IMG/VR virus record: IMGVR_UViG_3300031976_001139
Span: 1 to 28,782 of that record
DNA length: 28,782 bases
Reading direction: 5' to 3' (one strand)
From: a virus
In this document: piece by piece, positions 28,271 through 28,782 of the stretch
Numbering within the stretch: the first letter of the stretch is position 1
Layout of the letters: each line of letters opens with the position of its first letter
The notes under the pieces: model-generated
Told to the model about the DNA's origin: nothing
Seen by the model: the letters and a program-made list of their open reading frames with translations, nothing else
Database searches by the model: none
Made by a program: the position numbers and the translations under genes

Positions 28271-28579
28271 ATGGAATTTGAAAACTATCTGGCGTTAGGC
28301 CCTTCCAGCCTCAGCAGCACTGGCAATCTGACAGTACAATTGATTGATCCAGAGAATGGAGAATATGCAGGAATATTCATTGAGCTGCAGGCTCATGGGC
28401 TTCGCAAAAGCGAAATCGATAAGCTTACCGGAATGACACTAACTACATATGAAGACTTAGTAGCCTGTGGGTTGGATAAGCTCGCCTGCCACGACTTATT
28501 CTCATTAACTACTGTAACTGACTACATACGCTCGACTCGGGAACATCAATCACTCATTCTGGCAATGACTGATATATAA
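28271..28579 (+). CDS. Unknown protein between int and the tRNA
   Basis: A 102-residue acidic protein. ATG 28271 has GGAG at the right distance; an ATG at 28259 lacks one. A beta-rich start (TGNLTVQLIDPENGEYAGIFIEL) is followed by a helical part with LRKSEIDKLTGMTLTTYEDLVAC. No family is recognised. It lies between int and the attachment tRNA, where lambdoid prophages often carry a lysogenic accessory gene. Its 3' end is followed by a bidirectional terminator. Confidence 0.55.
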   Translation: MEFENYLALGPSSLSSTGNLTVQLIDPENGEYAGIFIELQAHGLRKSEIDKLTGMTLTTYEDLVACGLDKLACHDLFSLTTVTDYIRSTREHQSLILAMTDI

Positions 28580-28596
28580 GGAGCTTGGGAGCCATT

Positions 28597-28635
28597 ACAG
28601 GTGCACCTGTTTTCCCAAAATATTCCCAAAATTTT
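28597..28635. repeat. 14-bp palindrome and TTCCCAAAA repeats near attachment site
   Basis: ACAGGTGCACCTGT (28597-28610) is a perfect palindrome. TTCCCAAAA then occurs twice (28612-28620 and 28623-28631), 11 bp (one helical turn) apart. They lie between int and the tRNA, where Int arm-type sites and Xis/IHF sites would be expected; their role is inferred only. Confidence 0.5.
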
Positions 28636-28645
28636 ACCAACCAAC

Positions 28646-28686
28646 AAAAAACCGCCGCCAGGTTTTACCCATAAGCGACGGTTTTT
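28646..28686. terminator. Bidirectional terminator next to the tRNA
   Basis: AAAAACCGCCGC (from 28647) and GCGACGGTTTTT (28675-28686) pair with a single C-A mismatch around a 16-nt loop. Runs of A before and T after make it work in both directions: it would end the plus-strand gene at 28579 and the minus-strand tRNA transcript. Confidence 0.75.
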
Positions 28687-28698
28687 AATAAACTTTTT

Positions 28699-28775
28699 TG
28701 GTCGGAGCGACAGGATTCGAACCTGCGACCTTTGCAACCCCATTGCAACGCGCTACCAAGCTGCGCCACGCTCCG
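28699..28775 (-). tRNA. tRNA-Pro(GGG), integration target
   Basis: On the minus strand the gene starts CGGAGCG, has GCGC-AGCTTGGTA-GCGC as D arm, a 5-bp anticodon stem TTGCA/TGCAA around the loop ATGGGGT (anticodon GGG), a T arm GCAGG-TTCGAAT-CCTGT, the closing CGCTCCG and encoded ACCA. The 3' end faces the integrase, the standard arrangement for phages that integrate into tRNA genes and restore the 3' end. Seven bases of flanking sequence follow the 5' end. Confidence 0.96.
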
Positions 28776-28782
28776 CTGTCTT

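Noticed and set aside
1-28782. CRISPR array, rRNA or complete insertion sequence
   Set aside because: No regularly spaced direct repeats with unique spacers other than the 45-bp iterons, no rRNA-like sequence, and no transposase frame were seen.

Overview
The window is a lambda-like (siphovirus-type) prophage or prophage remnant integrated at the 3' end of a tRNA-Pro(GGG) gene. The moderately GC-rich phage genes and the general look of the proteins suggest a gammaproteobacterium, possibly a Halomonas-type marine or halophilic host. That host guess is an impression from codon and protein style and cannot be proven from this sequence.

Layout. Positions 1-300 hold no recognisable phage gene, only a possible plus-strand gene fragment. 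From about 300 to 10,540 the minus strand carries the late module in lambda order, read right to left: GH104 endolysin (R), holin, Rz, Rz1, small and large terminase (Nu1, A), W, portal (B), protease plus nested scaffold (C/Nu3), decoration protein (D), major capsid (E), FI-like, FII-like, Z and U. The module stops after U: no tail tube, tape measure, tail tip or fibre gene is present. A terminator-like hairpin lies just upstream of the endolysin, and a strong one lies directly after the capsid gene.

From about 10,650 to 15,330 is an accessory insert on the plus strand. Its first half is visibly AT-rich. It holds a 437-aa protein with a HEPN-type RX4H motif, a DUF3800 protein, a glyoxalase-family gene broken by an in-frame TAG, a 330-aa protein with a GIY-YIG-like segment, and about 400 bp without a clear gene. 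The HEPN + DUF3800 pair is the best candidate for an undescribed anti-phage or conflict system.

From 15,339 to 20,932 the minus-strand early operon runs from a Cro-like repressor through a small coiled-coil protein, an O-like initiator carrying 45-bp iterons (probable origin), a P-like protein, small zinc-ribbon and membrane proteins, a protein phosphatase and a VRR-NUC nuclease, ending in an unrecognised gene at the antiterminator-Q position. A plus-strand pair, including a two-helix membrane protein, interrupts this operon between the O-like gene and the cro side.

At 20,949-21,014 three operator-like palindromes and two divergent promoters form the immunity switch for cro and an S24-type CI repressor. 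CI is followed by a two-gene unit in the rexAB position (one is a DUF1828-type protein) and a UUCG terminator. A second operator/promoter set at 23,029-23,070 drives the plus-strand operon of small genes (LuxR-type HTH, zinc ribbons, HNH nuclease and others) that ends with excisionase and lambda-type tyrosine integrase next to the tRNA.

Together the genes describe a temperate phage with CI/Cro control, theta-type O/P replication, cos-type packaging and a complete lysis cassette, but without tail genes in view.
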